Shown here piece by piece: positions 12,177 through 23,100 of a DNA stretch of 64,000 bases (position 1 is the stretch's first letter; the number at the start of each line of letters is the position of its first letter). The position numbers and the translations under genes are program-made. The notes beneath the pieces are model-generated. The model saw nothing but the letters and a program-made list of their open reading frames with translations. It did no database searches and had not been told where the DNA came from. The DNA comes from Sisyra terminalis (taxonomy: Eukaryota; Arthropoda; Insecta; Neuroptera; Sisyridae): assembly GCA_958496175.1 (NCBI GenBank), contig OY292275.1, forward strand, positions 20,398,001-20,462,000, given 5' to 3'.

Positions 12177-13325
12177 CTTGAAAAATACATCGATACTTTT
12201 ATTCGATGTAAAATTTCAAAACTCTGTATCGATATTTATCGATACATCGCCTAAAAACATCAATGTTTTCTACTTTCCCCAATACTGAGATTATCAAATT
12301 TTCTGCGTTCAACTGTTCTTTAGTCGAACGCCAAAACTTTGCTGCCTTTAGTTTTTAGGTACGTGTGAATGTTAAGTCATAGGAACACGGCTATACCAGA
12401 AGTGTAGTATTATGACTGTCGTGTTGTGTTTAATTTCATGAGTGTTGGTATACAAAATAGAATTGTCAGAGCGAAATAATGAGATGAGATTTTTTAATTA
12501 AGCTTTTGAAGATTGAGATTTTTTAACGAAATATAATATACCAACTAATAAAAATATTATATCAGAATATTAAAAACATAATTATAACAATTACACTATA
12601 ACAATAACTAATAACTATAACTATAACAATAATTATAAATATCACAAAATCTTTTTTTAATTGTTCCTTACCATCAATTTAAAACTTTAGCGACTCTAGA
12701 GTTAATAAAAATCTGTAATCGAGAAATATTTAACATTTGCTCGACACGAAAATCGAACCCAAAACATACCAGTTTTGGAGTGGTCACCTAGATCATTCAG
12801 CCACCAATAGGCTAATCTTAATGCACTTATCACTTAAGATCAATGTTATTTAGATAGACTAGGGAAAAACCAAAGTTTACGTATTCGTTTTCCTTTCATT
12901 TTATTCCTTTGCGTATTGGTTATTTGAGCAAACTTTGAAAATAAACGTTCGTATTTGAAGGCAATTTTAAAAAGATTAGAAAATATGAACTTTTACATCA
13001 CTCATTTTAAATTTCAAAAGATTCTGTCCCGTAGTTTTTATCGTACTGGACTACGTTAAAATATAGACAATTCATCTTTACCGCTTGGATCCACTAGATT
13101 CTCAAAAGTACCACTATTTGCTAACAATATTAAAAATTAAAATTTAAATAATTCAAAATGTTAAATATATAATTTCATTAGTTTTTGTCTTTAATCACCA
13201 GAGTTACTTTTTTTCATTAAATCAGTGATTTTTTTAGAAAAATTTTTGTTGAAACATCGAATCAATCCAATGTGTCATATAGTTAATATCGAATAAATTC
13301 GATGCATCGATGATTAGTGAAAATC
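12177..13325. repeat. Possible composite element bounded by TCGAT-rich ends
   Basis: Both ends are rich in ATCGAT-type motifs: 'acatcgata', 'gtatcgatatttatcgata' at 12182-12250 and 'tcgaataaattcgatgcatcg' (split motif) at 13290-13312. Read inward, the right end 'gagattttcactaatcatcg' loosely resembles the left end 'ttcacttgaaaaatacatcg'. If real, the element is about 1.1 kb and the SINE at 12580 is nested within it. Boundaries and duplications are uncertain, and this may be coincidental clustering. Confidence 0.3.
12580..12813 (-). mobile_element. tRNA-derived SINE, copy 3, with simple-repeat tail
   Basis: On the plus strand: 'gcgactctagagttaataaa', 'gtaatcgagaaatattt', 'tttgctcgacacg', 'cagttttggagtggtcacct', 'gccaccaataggct'. 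The reverse complement gives an A box (ggtggctgaatgatctagg) and a B-box region (gggttcgatttt). The 3' side (12580-12660 on plus) is a degenerate run of ataact/ataaca units, the kind of simple-repeat tail SINEs carry. It is full length apart from point changes. Confidence 0.85.
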
Positions 13326-15435
13326 TCTACTGAAAGATATAAAGGTTAATTATACTAACGCCTTAATATCGGCTATTCCGAACAATAACCATTCCCTCGA
13401 CATAACCGCCAATTAAAAAGAATACACCACTCAGACGAATCTTCTAACTAAAATTATAAACAAAAAAAATAGTCAAGTCTCTCTATTGGGAAATATCTTC
13501 CAACATGCTTCACATCAATTTACCACAATCATACTATTAGAACAAAACGAAATGTTCTTGGTACTAACGTTTATTACCAATAAATTACGAAAAAGCTCCC
13601 TGGTGTCTTTAAATATTAATTTTTATTTGAAAAATGTTTTTTGTGCTAAACTTTGTTCACCTTGAATAAATTGAGGAGAAATATTCTTCTTACTAAAAAT
13701 AAAGTTAAAGCCATATTATAGTAAAATCAATTTAAAAAGAGCTTGGATTTTTCTATAATATTTGTGCTAAAAATGAACAGTTAAGTTGGCAAAAGTATGA
13801 ATTTTCAAAAGTTTCTTTTTTGTGAATACTAAAAGAAAAATCATCAATACGGATTTTTTTTTATTTTATGTTTATAAAAGCTCTTCACCTTAACGGAAAA
13901 TATTTATTATTCGAAACTCGTAAGAAAATAGCATTAGAACTGAATATTTTCAAATCAAAGAGCTCAAATCAAGGAAGTTATGAGGAAATCATTCCTGAAT
14001 TTGTTTTGCATACTCAGGTTATCATCGATTCTGAAAGGCAAAATTTAATATAAAATATTGCTTGAACATTCTTTATGCATTTTATTTAATAATTTTTTTC
14101 TGTGTAGGTACTGATTTATTTTTGTTTTGTCTTGTTGGATTCTGATTTTATTATTCCATCTTTTTTCTTCCGATTGAATAACAAAAGAATTGTTCAACTT
14201 CCGTGGCTGTCGGATTTATGATTTCTTCGTTTTGTGCTTCACACCCATCACAGAAAGTATAGTATTTAATAATATCTTGGTTGTAGCTTTGTTTAAATTC
14301 ACTTTTTTATGCTCTCGCCATATTTGGAGCGTGGCTAATTTTATTTAGATTTAAAAGGGAAAAATTCACGTTTCATGCGGGAGAGAACTTCTAGCTATAT
14401 TGAAAACTTTTATTTCACAAACTCGTAAATTATAAAATTTTATATATATATTTTTAATTCATTTTTCTAATTGTCGGGAAAGGAAGAGCGCTGAAAAAAT
14501 GATTAATTAGTGAGATATTAATGGAAAATTATCTACTCTCCCACAGGACCATCATCATCATCATCATCATCATTTCCTTTCTATTATCTAGGAATATAAC
14601 GTTATATATAACGTATTAGCATTATCTCTCTCAGTTCAATATATCGTAGGTAGATATACAGCAAGTAAATTTCACCAAATCCATTCTCAAACCGTTCTTG
14701 TAAAATCTTCTTCCCTTTCCTCTATCTATTTTACAATCATTTCATTCTCTTTCTTCCTTCCCCCTGCTCCCATTTTGGAATTTCTACACATTGTGCGTCC
14801 ATCTTCCAAATTCAATTAATTTCTAGTCAATTTAATAATAACGACATTAATTACTGTTGATTGCATTTCAATGCAAAACGTTAATCGGTAGTATTTAAGA
14901 TCATTTTCAATCGATATATTCTATTAAATATCAGAGGAATGAAGCAGAAATTTAAGAACTATTTATTGGTTTATTTGGGACTGAAAAAAAAAAATCATGA
15001 TAATTCAAATAGCAATCTTAATTAATTAAAAACTAGTGAACCGAAAATACCTTATTTGTGAAAATTTTCCATGACTAAAGACTAAAAGATCAAAGGTTTT
15101 AGCTTTTTTCAATGTAGTCCTTACCTACACAACAAGAAACATATTATATAGATGGTTCACATATAATAGATATGTGCTTTGTGTATCTATCGATACTATG
15201 AAATCAAATAAAATATTCTCACAATTATTAATACTATATGCAAATTATATTATTAAAAATCGATCACATTTAAAAGATTAAAAATATTTATCAAAGTTAA
15301 AATTAAAACGAGTTCAGTTAATTATAAGAATTTTTTTTTATCTATTTTCTCTCTTTTTTTTTCTCTCTTTGATTTCAATATTTTATTGGTACCTACAAAT
15401 TTCTTATGGGGGCTTTTCCATGTAATGGGTTAGAC
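13326..15435. other. Unique DNA, no recognised gene
   Basis: No gene is recognised. A 61-codon frame at 13868-14053 has no known motif. 14500-14830 is less AT-rich than average, contains the CAT microsatellite listed separately, and could be an unannotated conserved non-coding segment. Confidence 0.4.
14550..14573. repeat. (CAT)8 microsatellite
   Basis: Eight uninterrupted CAT units follow 'ctcccacaggac'. It is not in a supported reading frame. Confidence 0.95.
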
Positions 15436-15739
15436 CAGTCTTTTCCAAACTCTGCGCCACGACGTCTTAGAGCTCCATTGCTATTTTATTGAGGGTTGTG
15501 ACAATTTTCCGATACAACATCGCGTGTTATTTATATATGATATTAATTAATAGAATATGTTCTCAGATCAAATAATTTGACCACAATTTTTATGTAGATC
15601 ACGCTAGAATGAATAATTTGGTAGGAGTGCTAACGGGAAAACAGTTTTTTGTGCATTGGTTTGTCCTAAGATTTAACCATCGTGGAAAACTTCTGTTATA
15701 TTAAAGGTGCTGAGAACCGAAAATATTTGAGAACCTCTG
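15436..15739. mobile_element. hAT-like non-autonomous element
   Basis: The left end 'cagtcttttccaaactctgc' and the right end, read inward, 'cagaggttctcaaatatttt', both follow the CAGNNNTTCNCAAA pattern typical of hAT-superfamily termini. The right end continues 'cggttctcagcacc'. The length of 304 bp with no frame fits a MITE. The 8 bases flanking each side (ggttagac and gtgttttt) do not match, so either the copy is old or the ends belong to two fused elements. Confidence 0.65.
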
Positions 15740-15807
15740 GTGTTTTTGCATAAATTATTTCATTAACATCTTTATCGTCTAGCGTATAAAATAATTTTTT
15801 GAAAATT

Positions 15808-16215
15808 TTAGGTCGTTAAAAAGATACAATCGTTACAAATATACAAAAGTCGTTACAGTTTTAATCGTATTTGAAACTCTAAACGCGTTTTTCATAAAAC
15901 TGTTTTTTTCAAACTTACCTACATCATATCACGAGAACAATTTGACCAACTGCCTTTTAATTTATGGAGTAGATTCAGCATATGTAGACCCACGGAATAA
16001 ATTAAAATTATTGAAAATTTTTGAATATTTTCAAATTTTCATAAATCATAACAATAAAACCCTTGAAATTCCAAATTTTTCTACAGAAGTCTGCCAAGAA
16101 CCCAATTCTAGTTCCTTCTATGCTTTAAGCTTGCAGATTAAAATGTCGTTGTTTTTTTTTTATTTGAATCCAATTAGCTAAAATCGTGAAGACAGTCGGA
16201 ATTCATAGTTCAACC
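15808..16215 (+). repeat. Repeat C, copy 1
   Basis: It aligns with 34185-34665 in the same orientation. Shared landmarks in order are 'agatacaatcgttacaaa', 'acaaaagtcgttac', 'aaacgcgtttttc', 'aaaactgt', 'tttgaccaac', 'cttttaatttat', 'gtagattca', 'agaagtctg' and 'ttctagttc'. No terminal inverted repeats are seen. The 79-codon frame at 15942-16181 falls inside and is not kept open in copy 2, so it is not annotated as a gene. Confidence 0.75.
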
Positions 16216-17432
16216 CAAAGTTTCATCTCATTGGACTATAAAAATATAAAAAATAAAAATACTTACAAAATAGGTCTTTTACGGGAAAATCATTTTAAGT
16301 CTCATTTAAATATCTTTCTGGTCTCGATTCACCATGCTACCCCTACTAATGCCTGATATATTATGGTGATACGAGTTTTGAGGTTGTATTTTATTTTTAG
16401 AAATTGATCTGTAAATCTATGTGTTTCGAATATTTTGGTGATGATTTACGAGGTTTATAACTAATTTCGATATATTTTGAACTCAATATCATTTATTTAA
16501 TTATCGCTTTATTTTCATAGCTATATGTTCTATATCAGATCAAACGACTTTTGATTTTCGAGAAGAATCAATAAACTATGAAGTTTTAAGGATCAATAAA
16601 TATTAGTTATAAAATCATTTTTATTACGTATGAGAGAGTTGTTTACATTGTTTTAAATAAATTCTCAAAATATACTTAACAAAAATTTACCCAAAAAAAA
16701 AAACAAACAAAAAATTTACCAAAGCTCAAAATTAAAGGAGTTATTACAGAAAAGATAACCAAAATATGGATCAATAGTAATTGGCATTTTTGTTTTGAAA
16801 ATACAGAAACCTTTTTAGTCTTTAATTTTACGCCGCTAATGGATTTAAATTATCTAGTCTTCTTAACCCTACAGTTTACTCTTGGAATTAATATTAATCT
16901 TGAAAGTTGCAACCCTCTTTCCAATATTTTTTATACTTAGATTGTTTTATTAAAAAAAGTATTTGTTATGTTACATTAAATTGCATAGGAACACAACTTT
17001 GATATCAGGATTTCCTTTTTTACTTTTCAACTGCAATATAAATTCATTAGCAAGATATTTTTCTTTATTTTATTATATAATAATTGTATATTATACGAGT
17101 ATACTATTATATACTAAATACTTTAATTAATTTTGCTCCAAAATATAATGAAAAAAATCTAATAGTTTTGTTTTGTATATTATATTTTGTTTGATGTTGT
17201 GTATATGTATACTATATTCTAATGAATTAATTTTACGTACAGATTCTCCTAAAACGCTTATTTACGATAATGTCTACATCCTTTCCAATCTAAATACTAA
17301 TTGATTTATGTAAAAATTAAAAAAAGTTCTTTATTTTTCCCTTGACTCAATGGAATACCTGACCTTCTCATATTTCTCCGACTGCTGAGTGCTGAACACC
17401 CTAGGAATTTAAAGAGACAGACTTATAGAATA
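16216..17432. other. Unique AT-rich DNA
   Basis: No gene or repeat with a second copy is recognised. Confidence 0.45.
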
Positions 17433-19216
17433 CTAGCTGATCCCCGCAACTTCGTCTGCGTAACGTAGGTGTAGATTATGTTTTCTTTTCAAATTTGCTA
17501 TTTGTAGTGGTATCTGAAAACTTTTATTTTTCTTATTTCTTTTACGAAAAACGTAATCATACTTAAAAACACTTTTTTGTCGACTTTAAAAAGACACATT
17601 TATTAAATTGTTGCTTAGAATAAAATAGTTGTATATAATAATCAATTAATTTTCAAAAAATATTTATAAATATCTAAAAAGAGTATATCTATTGCGTATA
17701 GATACGGTAGGTATACCTACCGTAGACTAAATAATCTGTAAATCAATCAGCATCTATACATAAATAAAAAATATCGCCAAATTCAATAAAGTCGGTCTTA
17801 ATTATGACTAAAAAAAGTCGAAAGTTATCAAAATACTCGTGTCAAAATAACAGAAGTTAAGGGTCTAGATTTTTGAATATTAGTAAGAATCCCATCTCAC
17901 TGTTTCGATTCCCGAATGAACCTTTTTCCAAAAACTATTACACTTTTGCAATGTACAACACAACCACGAAATTGAAATTTGTAAAACTGCACGAAACCCA
18001 GTTCCTCCATAATCAAGTATAACTATATTGTATCTATAAACTTATTATTAAAATATCTGAATTTCAACTATATAATTAAACCATATTGGATAGTCTAGAG
18101 TTCACGATTTGGCGTATGCCGTTTGCTCTGGAAGAGATTTTTGAATTTCTTTTATCATTATGGCTTACCGTAAGAATGTCAGTAAGTATTTTAGTTCACC
18201 GAATTTCAAAGGGTACTCGCTCACTAATGTAATTATTTCAGATTTTTAGGTTTACAATATGTGAAAGCCAAAAAACTTAAAGCTCACTTATAAACTTAAC
18301 CTAACCTTTTTCAGATTTATTTATCAATTTAAATTTTTAAGCAGACCCTAAGTTTTTGTTTTTAATAATAAACCAAGTTTATTACAAGTTTAGTTTGTTT
18401 TATATTAAGCAGTAATGATGTTTCTCCTTAAACGGACTTTGATTATAGGATTTAAAATTTTGATTGTTTATTAGACGTTATGCCGTACAAACTTAGCCAC
18501 CCTTTATTCACATTTTAGTGGGGAGATTTATCAAAAACTCTTTCTTATTATATAATGGCATCCTATAAAGAAAACATTTTCCCAATTTCAAAGACACAAA
18601 TATGCATTTATATTTGATAATACTATGTAAAACAAAAAAATTATGACCTTCTATATTTTAATTATGATTAAAAAGCAATTTGATCTCGCACATTTGGACG
18701 TTGTACATACAAAGTTATTGCAAATAGGTGGAAAATGTGGAAGTAAAATCGAATATTTTATTTATATTCAATAACAATAATTTAAAAAAATAATTTAAAA
18801 TAATCTAATAAAACCGCCTATATGGTATTTGGTATAAGTACCTACTACCTAAACTTTCATACTAATTAAGTGAAATGACGTTATTTAAAATGCTGTAGTT
18901 AAAATTATATAACAAAAACAGAAACTTATTATTAATTAATTATTTATTTATTAATGACACTAAGTAAATTCAAAATTTCGATTGTTAATTAACTCTACAT
19001 TTTTCTACAGTTTCTCAAAGAAACTTAATCACCCCAATTCACTCTTTTAGGGTAGGAATTTTCAAAAAAAAAATCTTTTCTCATGCCTACTTCTTATAAG
19101 GAATAAACCGAATATTAAAATTTCATCTGGCAGAGGAGATATATAATTACACGATTTAAGTATGCACGGTTTTAAAAACGTATTTACTTTTAGCTTTATT
19201 AATATAATTATGTTTT

Positions 19217-19400
19217 TACTACTTCTGTTATTTTTTTCGTTAATATTTTCTTATTGAGCAACCCTAAGGATTTATTTTCAACAATTTTGTAAAAAAAAAA
19301 ATATATTTTTTTAATATTACTACTGTTACTTTTATCGTTAATTTTAACTTATTGAGCAACCCTAAGGTTTTATTTTCAACAATTTTGTAAAAAAAAAATA
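19217..19400. repeat. 98-bp tandem duplication
   Basis: Two units share 'ttattgagcaaccctaagg' (starting at 19251 and 19349), followed by 'ttttcaacaattttgtaaaa'. The start-to-start distance is 98 bp. Each unit ends in a run of A. They sit directly upstream of the tRNA-like module on the opposite strand, so in that orientation they form its tail. Confidence 0.85.
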
Positions 19401-19410
19401 AAAAAATAAA

Positions 19411-19500
19411 GGTTACTCTGAGATTCGAACCCAGGTCTCTTATATTGTGAGTATAAGAATGTCAGATACGTAAGCGAATGCGCTATTTACGTATAGTTGT
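19411..19500 (-). mobile_element. tRNA-like module, SINE head or tRNA relic
   Basis: On the minus strand there is an A-box-like 'tagcgcattcgc' (10 of 12 consensus positions) and, about 54 bases later, a B-box-like 'ggttcgaatct' (10 of 11). The T arm folds well (ctggg/ctcag around ttcgaat). A stem ttata/tataa encloses a 7-base loop ctcacaa. The 3' end 'agagtaacc' has no matching 5' acceptor strand, so it is not a functional tRNA. An A/T-rich tail follows. It differs from the eight-copy SINE family. Confidence 0.55.
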
Positions 19501-20119
19501 GTTGGTGTTTATTATGTGTAAAAGCATTTATATTTCAAAAAGGCACGTTTTTGTATTTTAACATTTTTCATTTTTCAAATAAGTTACATTTTTAAACTTG
19601 TGATATCTGTCGAATGGAATGTTCAAATTGAATAAATCAAAAAGTTATAGAATGGTATTGAAGCAAACTTAAATATAAAGTCATTTATTTTGATAAGGAT
19701 TAATCCCAAAGTATAAATAAAAGAGCTTTTATAGCGGTGGCATTTATATATATTTTTTAAAATGAAAAAACACTTATTGTGACATAACTATAATAGTTAG
19801 ACATATGCTGTCGGTCTATTTTTTGTAGATAATGATATGTTCTACAAAATCGTAGTACATTATTTTGTTCTACAACCAATAGTTTTTGCAGCGCACGCGA
19901 TAAAAGAATGTTTTTTGGTAATTTTTTCAGACCTTGGGTTACATTATTGGAGTTTTAATGTGGATCCCTAACTTTTTTGAAAATTTAATATAGCCTATGT
20001 TCACTGAAAATAGTGTAGCTTCCCAACAGTGAAAGAATTTTTCAAATCGGTCAAGTAGTTTCGGAGACTATTCAAAGCAAACAAACAATCAAATCTTTCC
20101 TCTTTATAATAATAGATAG

Positions 20120-23100
20120 ATACAGATTTAATATATGATCCATATGTGATAACGTTAAACTTTCGAATTACTTTGCATACATCCCCTCAACATTATGTTA
20201 TAGAAATCGAAAAAAAAAAAACAAAGTTCATCACTGTAATTTCTTTCATTGTTAATTTTATTATTACACTTAATTGTGATAATATTCTCAGTTAATTAAT
20301 TCATTTGTCTTTAATAGTAATGAATTTTTTTTTTCCGATTGTATAAACTTAATTGTAAATTTTATCTGTCAATTTAAAAGAATTTTAAATATGATATTTT
20401 AATTATAATTCATGTATCGGTAGACCCCGAATGACGTCAGTGCACAATTAGTGTATTTGCGTATACGTATTTGTATTTGTGATTTCGTTAAATTTTCAAA
20501 TTTTCAACAATCAAAACAAATGAACATCAATAAATCTCGCAATTCTATTGGTTAATAGCCACGTGCATTGAAATCTGGATGCTGTCATCATATTATATTA
20601 GTGCATCGCTCAAAACATCGTATTAACTGCTCAATGCATACTACATTATGTGTATATTAAGCTTATTGATAGTTATGGAAAAATACATTCCTGAAATGTG
20701 CTTTAATAAAGTGAACGAAAAACAGTTTGAAATTAATATTTGTATAGTTGAAATTTTTTGTTGTATATATTTTTGTATGTACATAAATGCATGTTAAGCG
20801 ACAGCGATTGACATAACCTTAGGGTGGAAGTAGTATTTTTTATTTCACTATGTAGTACTGACCCTTTCAAAAAAATTAATAATCCCGAACATTAGGACAT
20901 TAAAATGACTATAAGTAATACCATAACTATTTCCTAAATAAAAAAAAAATATTTAAAAAATACTATTCTTTTATGAATCTCATAAAGCAATAATAACTAC
21001 GTTTATTTTTATTCTTTAAAAGGCATTATTAATCCTTAAATCATAATAAAATTTAAAGTCAATTCTGTGAATTTAAAAAAAATATTGAATATTTTCACTT
21101 AAAACTCCTTAAAATTTAAAACTTCTTTTCACAAAAACTAATTGAAATCGAAGTCTAAAACTTTCAGAATCTTACTATTCTATTAATAGGGTACCTTTAC
21201 ACTCTATGTCAATATTAAAATATCATTTTGGAACCATCCCACTATGCTTATATCCCTAGACTTTTATGTTACAAGAAGCTCTAAAAAGATCATTTAGAAA
21301 AACGATGATAACATTATCATAAAAATATGATTTTCGCAAGTGTTTTCAACCCGATACATTCTTTTATTAAACACTATAATTTATATTTTTTTTCCTTTAA
21401 GAAAAATACCTCTGTAGAAGCCAGAGATCATTCATTTTTTCTATTTGTTGAATTACATTTTTATAAGCAATCTTTTGTGATATCTGATCAACTCTACAAC
21501 CACCACAAAAATTATTGATTTGAAAAACAACAACAAATATTTCATGATAAATGAATATTTCTACTTAAAACAAGATTGGTTTTTGAAATAGAAAGACCTC
21601 ATAACTTACCACTAATAAACGATTTAAACTGCAAATACATCAATCAATGGTAGGCGCGTAATTTAAAGTATTCGCTCAAATGCCAAATCAACTCGAATAA
21701 TTTACATTACACGTACATCGTTTGAAATGAATGAATTTGCTCGCAAAATTTACCTTTGCATTGAAAATTCAATTTTAATTTTATTACAAACTGGAAACAA
21801 TTATTTTGATTATTTGTTTGGCATTAGAATTTTTATATTATCATTATTTTTTAAATTTTTTTTCTGCATAAATTAATTATTAAGTAATAATGTACAACAT
21901 AAGTTAATAAATATTTAAGAAAATTGTAATTTTTCAATTTATTTAGCAAATACTTAATTTTAATTGTTACAAATATAACTCGGTAAAATACACGAGGAAA
22001 GTGTGAAACCAACATTAAGCTCAAAATATATTACTGCTTCCTCTAATTTACTGCCAATTTGGGATGATTTAGCTCTGTGCTCTCATCGAAATCCAACAAT
22101 TATCATTATAATTGAGAGAAATGTCTTCCAAAAGCGCACAAGATCAAGTTAAATCGTTCAAGAAACGAAACGACGAAAAGATGAAGGAAAAGAAAAATCC
22201 ACGATTAGGGCCAAGTCAATAAATGTCAGAAATGTAATTGAAATAAATCTCCAGAAAGGTCGAGAGATCATGTTGATACGACAATCTACAGCAGAGAAAA
22301 ATTAAAAGCTTCTGCTCAATTTTGAGAACTAACAAAAGTCTAATTGTTTTTCTTTTTCCCTTTTGGTTCCAAGTGTTTATCTGAAGCGTGTTTATCTCTT
22401 GATCGTTAAAAATCTAAATAGAAATATCCATCTATAAAATTACTAATTACATCCCTATTTCAATTTACTTATGATATTTTTGATCAATGATCTTAAAAGT
22501 ACAGTTCTACACATTGTAAAATTTTTATACTTATTTTTGAAGTTCTAAATCACTGTTTGTATAAATACATATCATTTTTCATAATTCTTTCTCATATGAA
22601 GTTTCCCTTATTTTTTGCACAAATTTCTACCAAAGCTCTTCCTTAAATACCTTCCTATATACAAATCCTGTGCGTATTTTTTAATAATTTTAGTACCCAA
22701 CCAATGTAAAAAACAAGAAAATTCATTTTACACAAAATTTTTTGAATAAACATATTTCTTTAATAAAATGTGTCATCAATTGGTATCTATTGACTATCTC
22801 AAACATCCTCAAATATACCAATGTTACAATATACTAATGTATCTTTGACGTGCACTTTATGGATTCTGTTCTCTGAAACTTTTATCTTATTTTTGTATTG
22901 TTTGATATACTTTTTCTTTGTTATTCTTTTACCATTATTAGTGCCTTTTTATGCTATTATTCTAATATTTAGGTAAATGAACTCTTTTAGGCATTAAAAT
23001 CAGAGCTCAATCTGGCTATTTTCCAATGATTAATTATAAACTATTATACAATATTTTTTAATTATTTTTAACCTATATATTTTAATAAAAAAACACTGAT

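Larger units (their letters stand above)
17434..20119 (+). mobile_element. Composite insect repeat with head and tail, contains repeat B copy 2
   Basis: The head 'ctagctgatccccgcaactt' and the tail at 20035-20119 ('tttcaaatcggtcaagtagt', then 'aaacaaacaatcaaatcttt', 'cctctttataataatagata') are the two ends of a repeat type I recognise as common in insects. Between them lie a block matching 5548-6545 (at 18207-19010), a 98-bp tandem duplication (19217-19400) and a tRNA-like module (19411-19500). No long frame is present. It may be one non-autonomous element or several nested ones. I cannot assign a superfamily. Confidence 0.65.

Noticed and set aside
19411..19500. Functional tRNA gene
   Set aside because: The 3' acceptor strand has no 5' partner and the A box is imperfect, so only a tRNA-like relic is supported.
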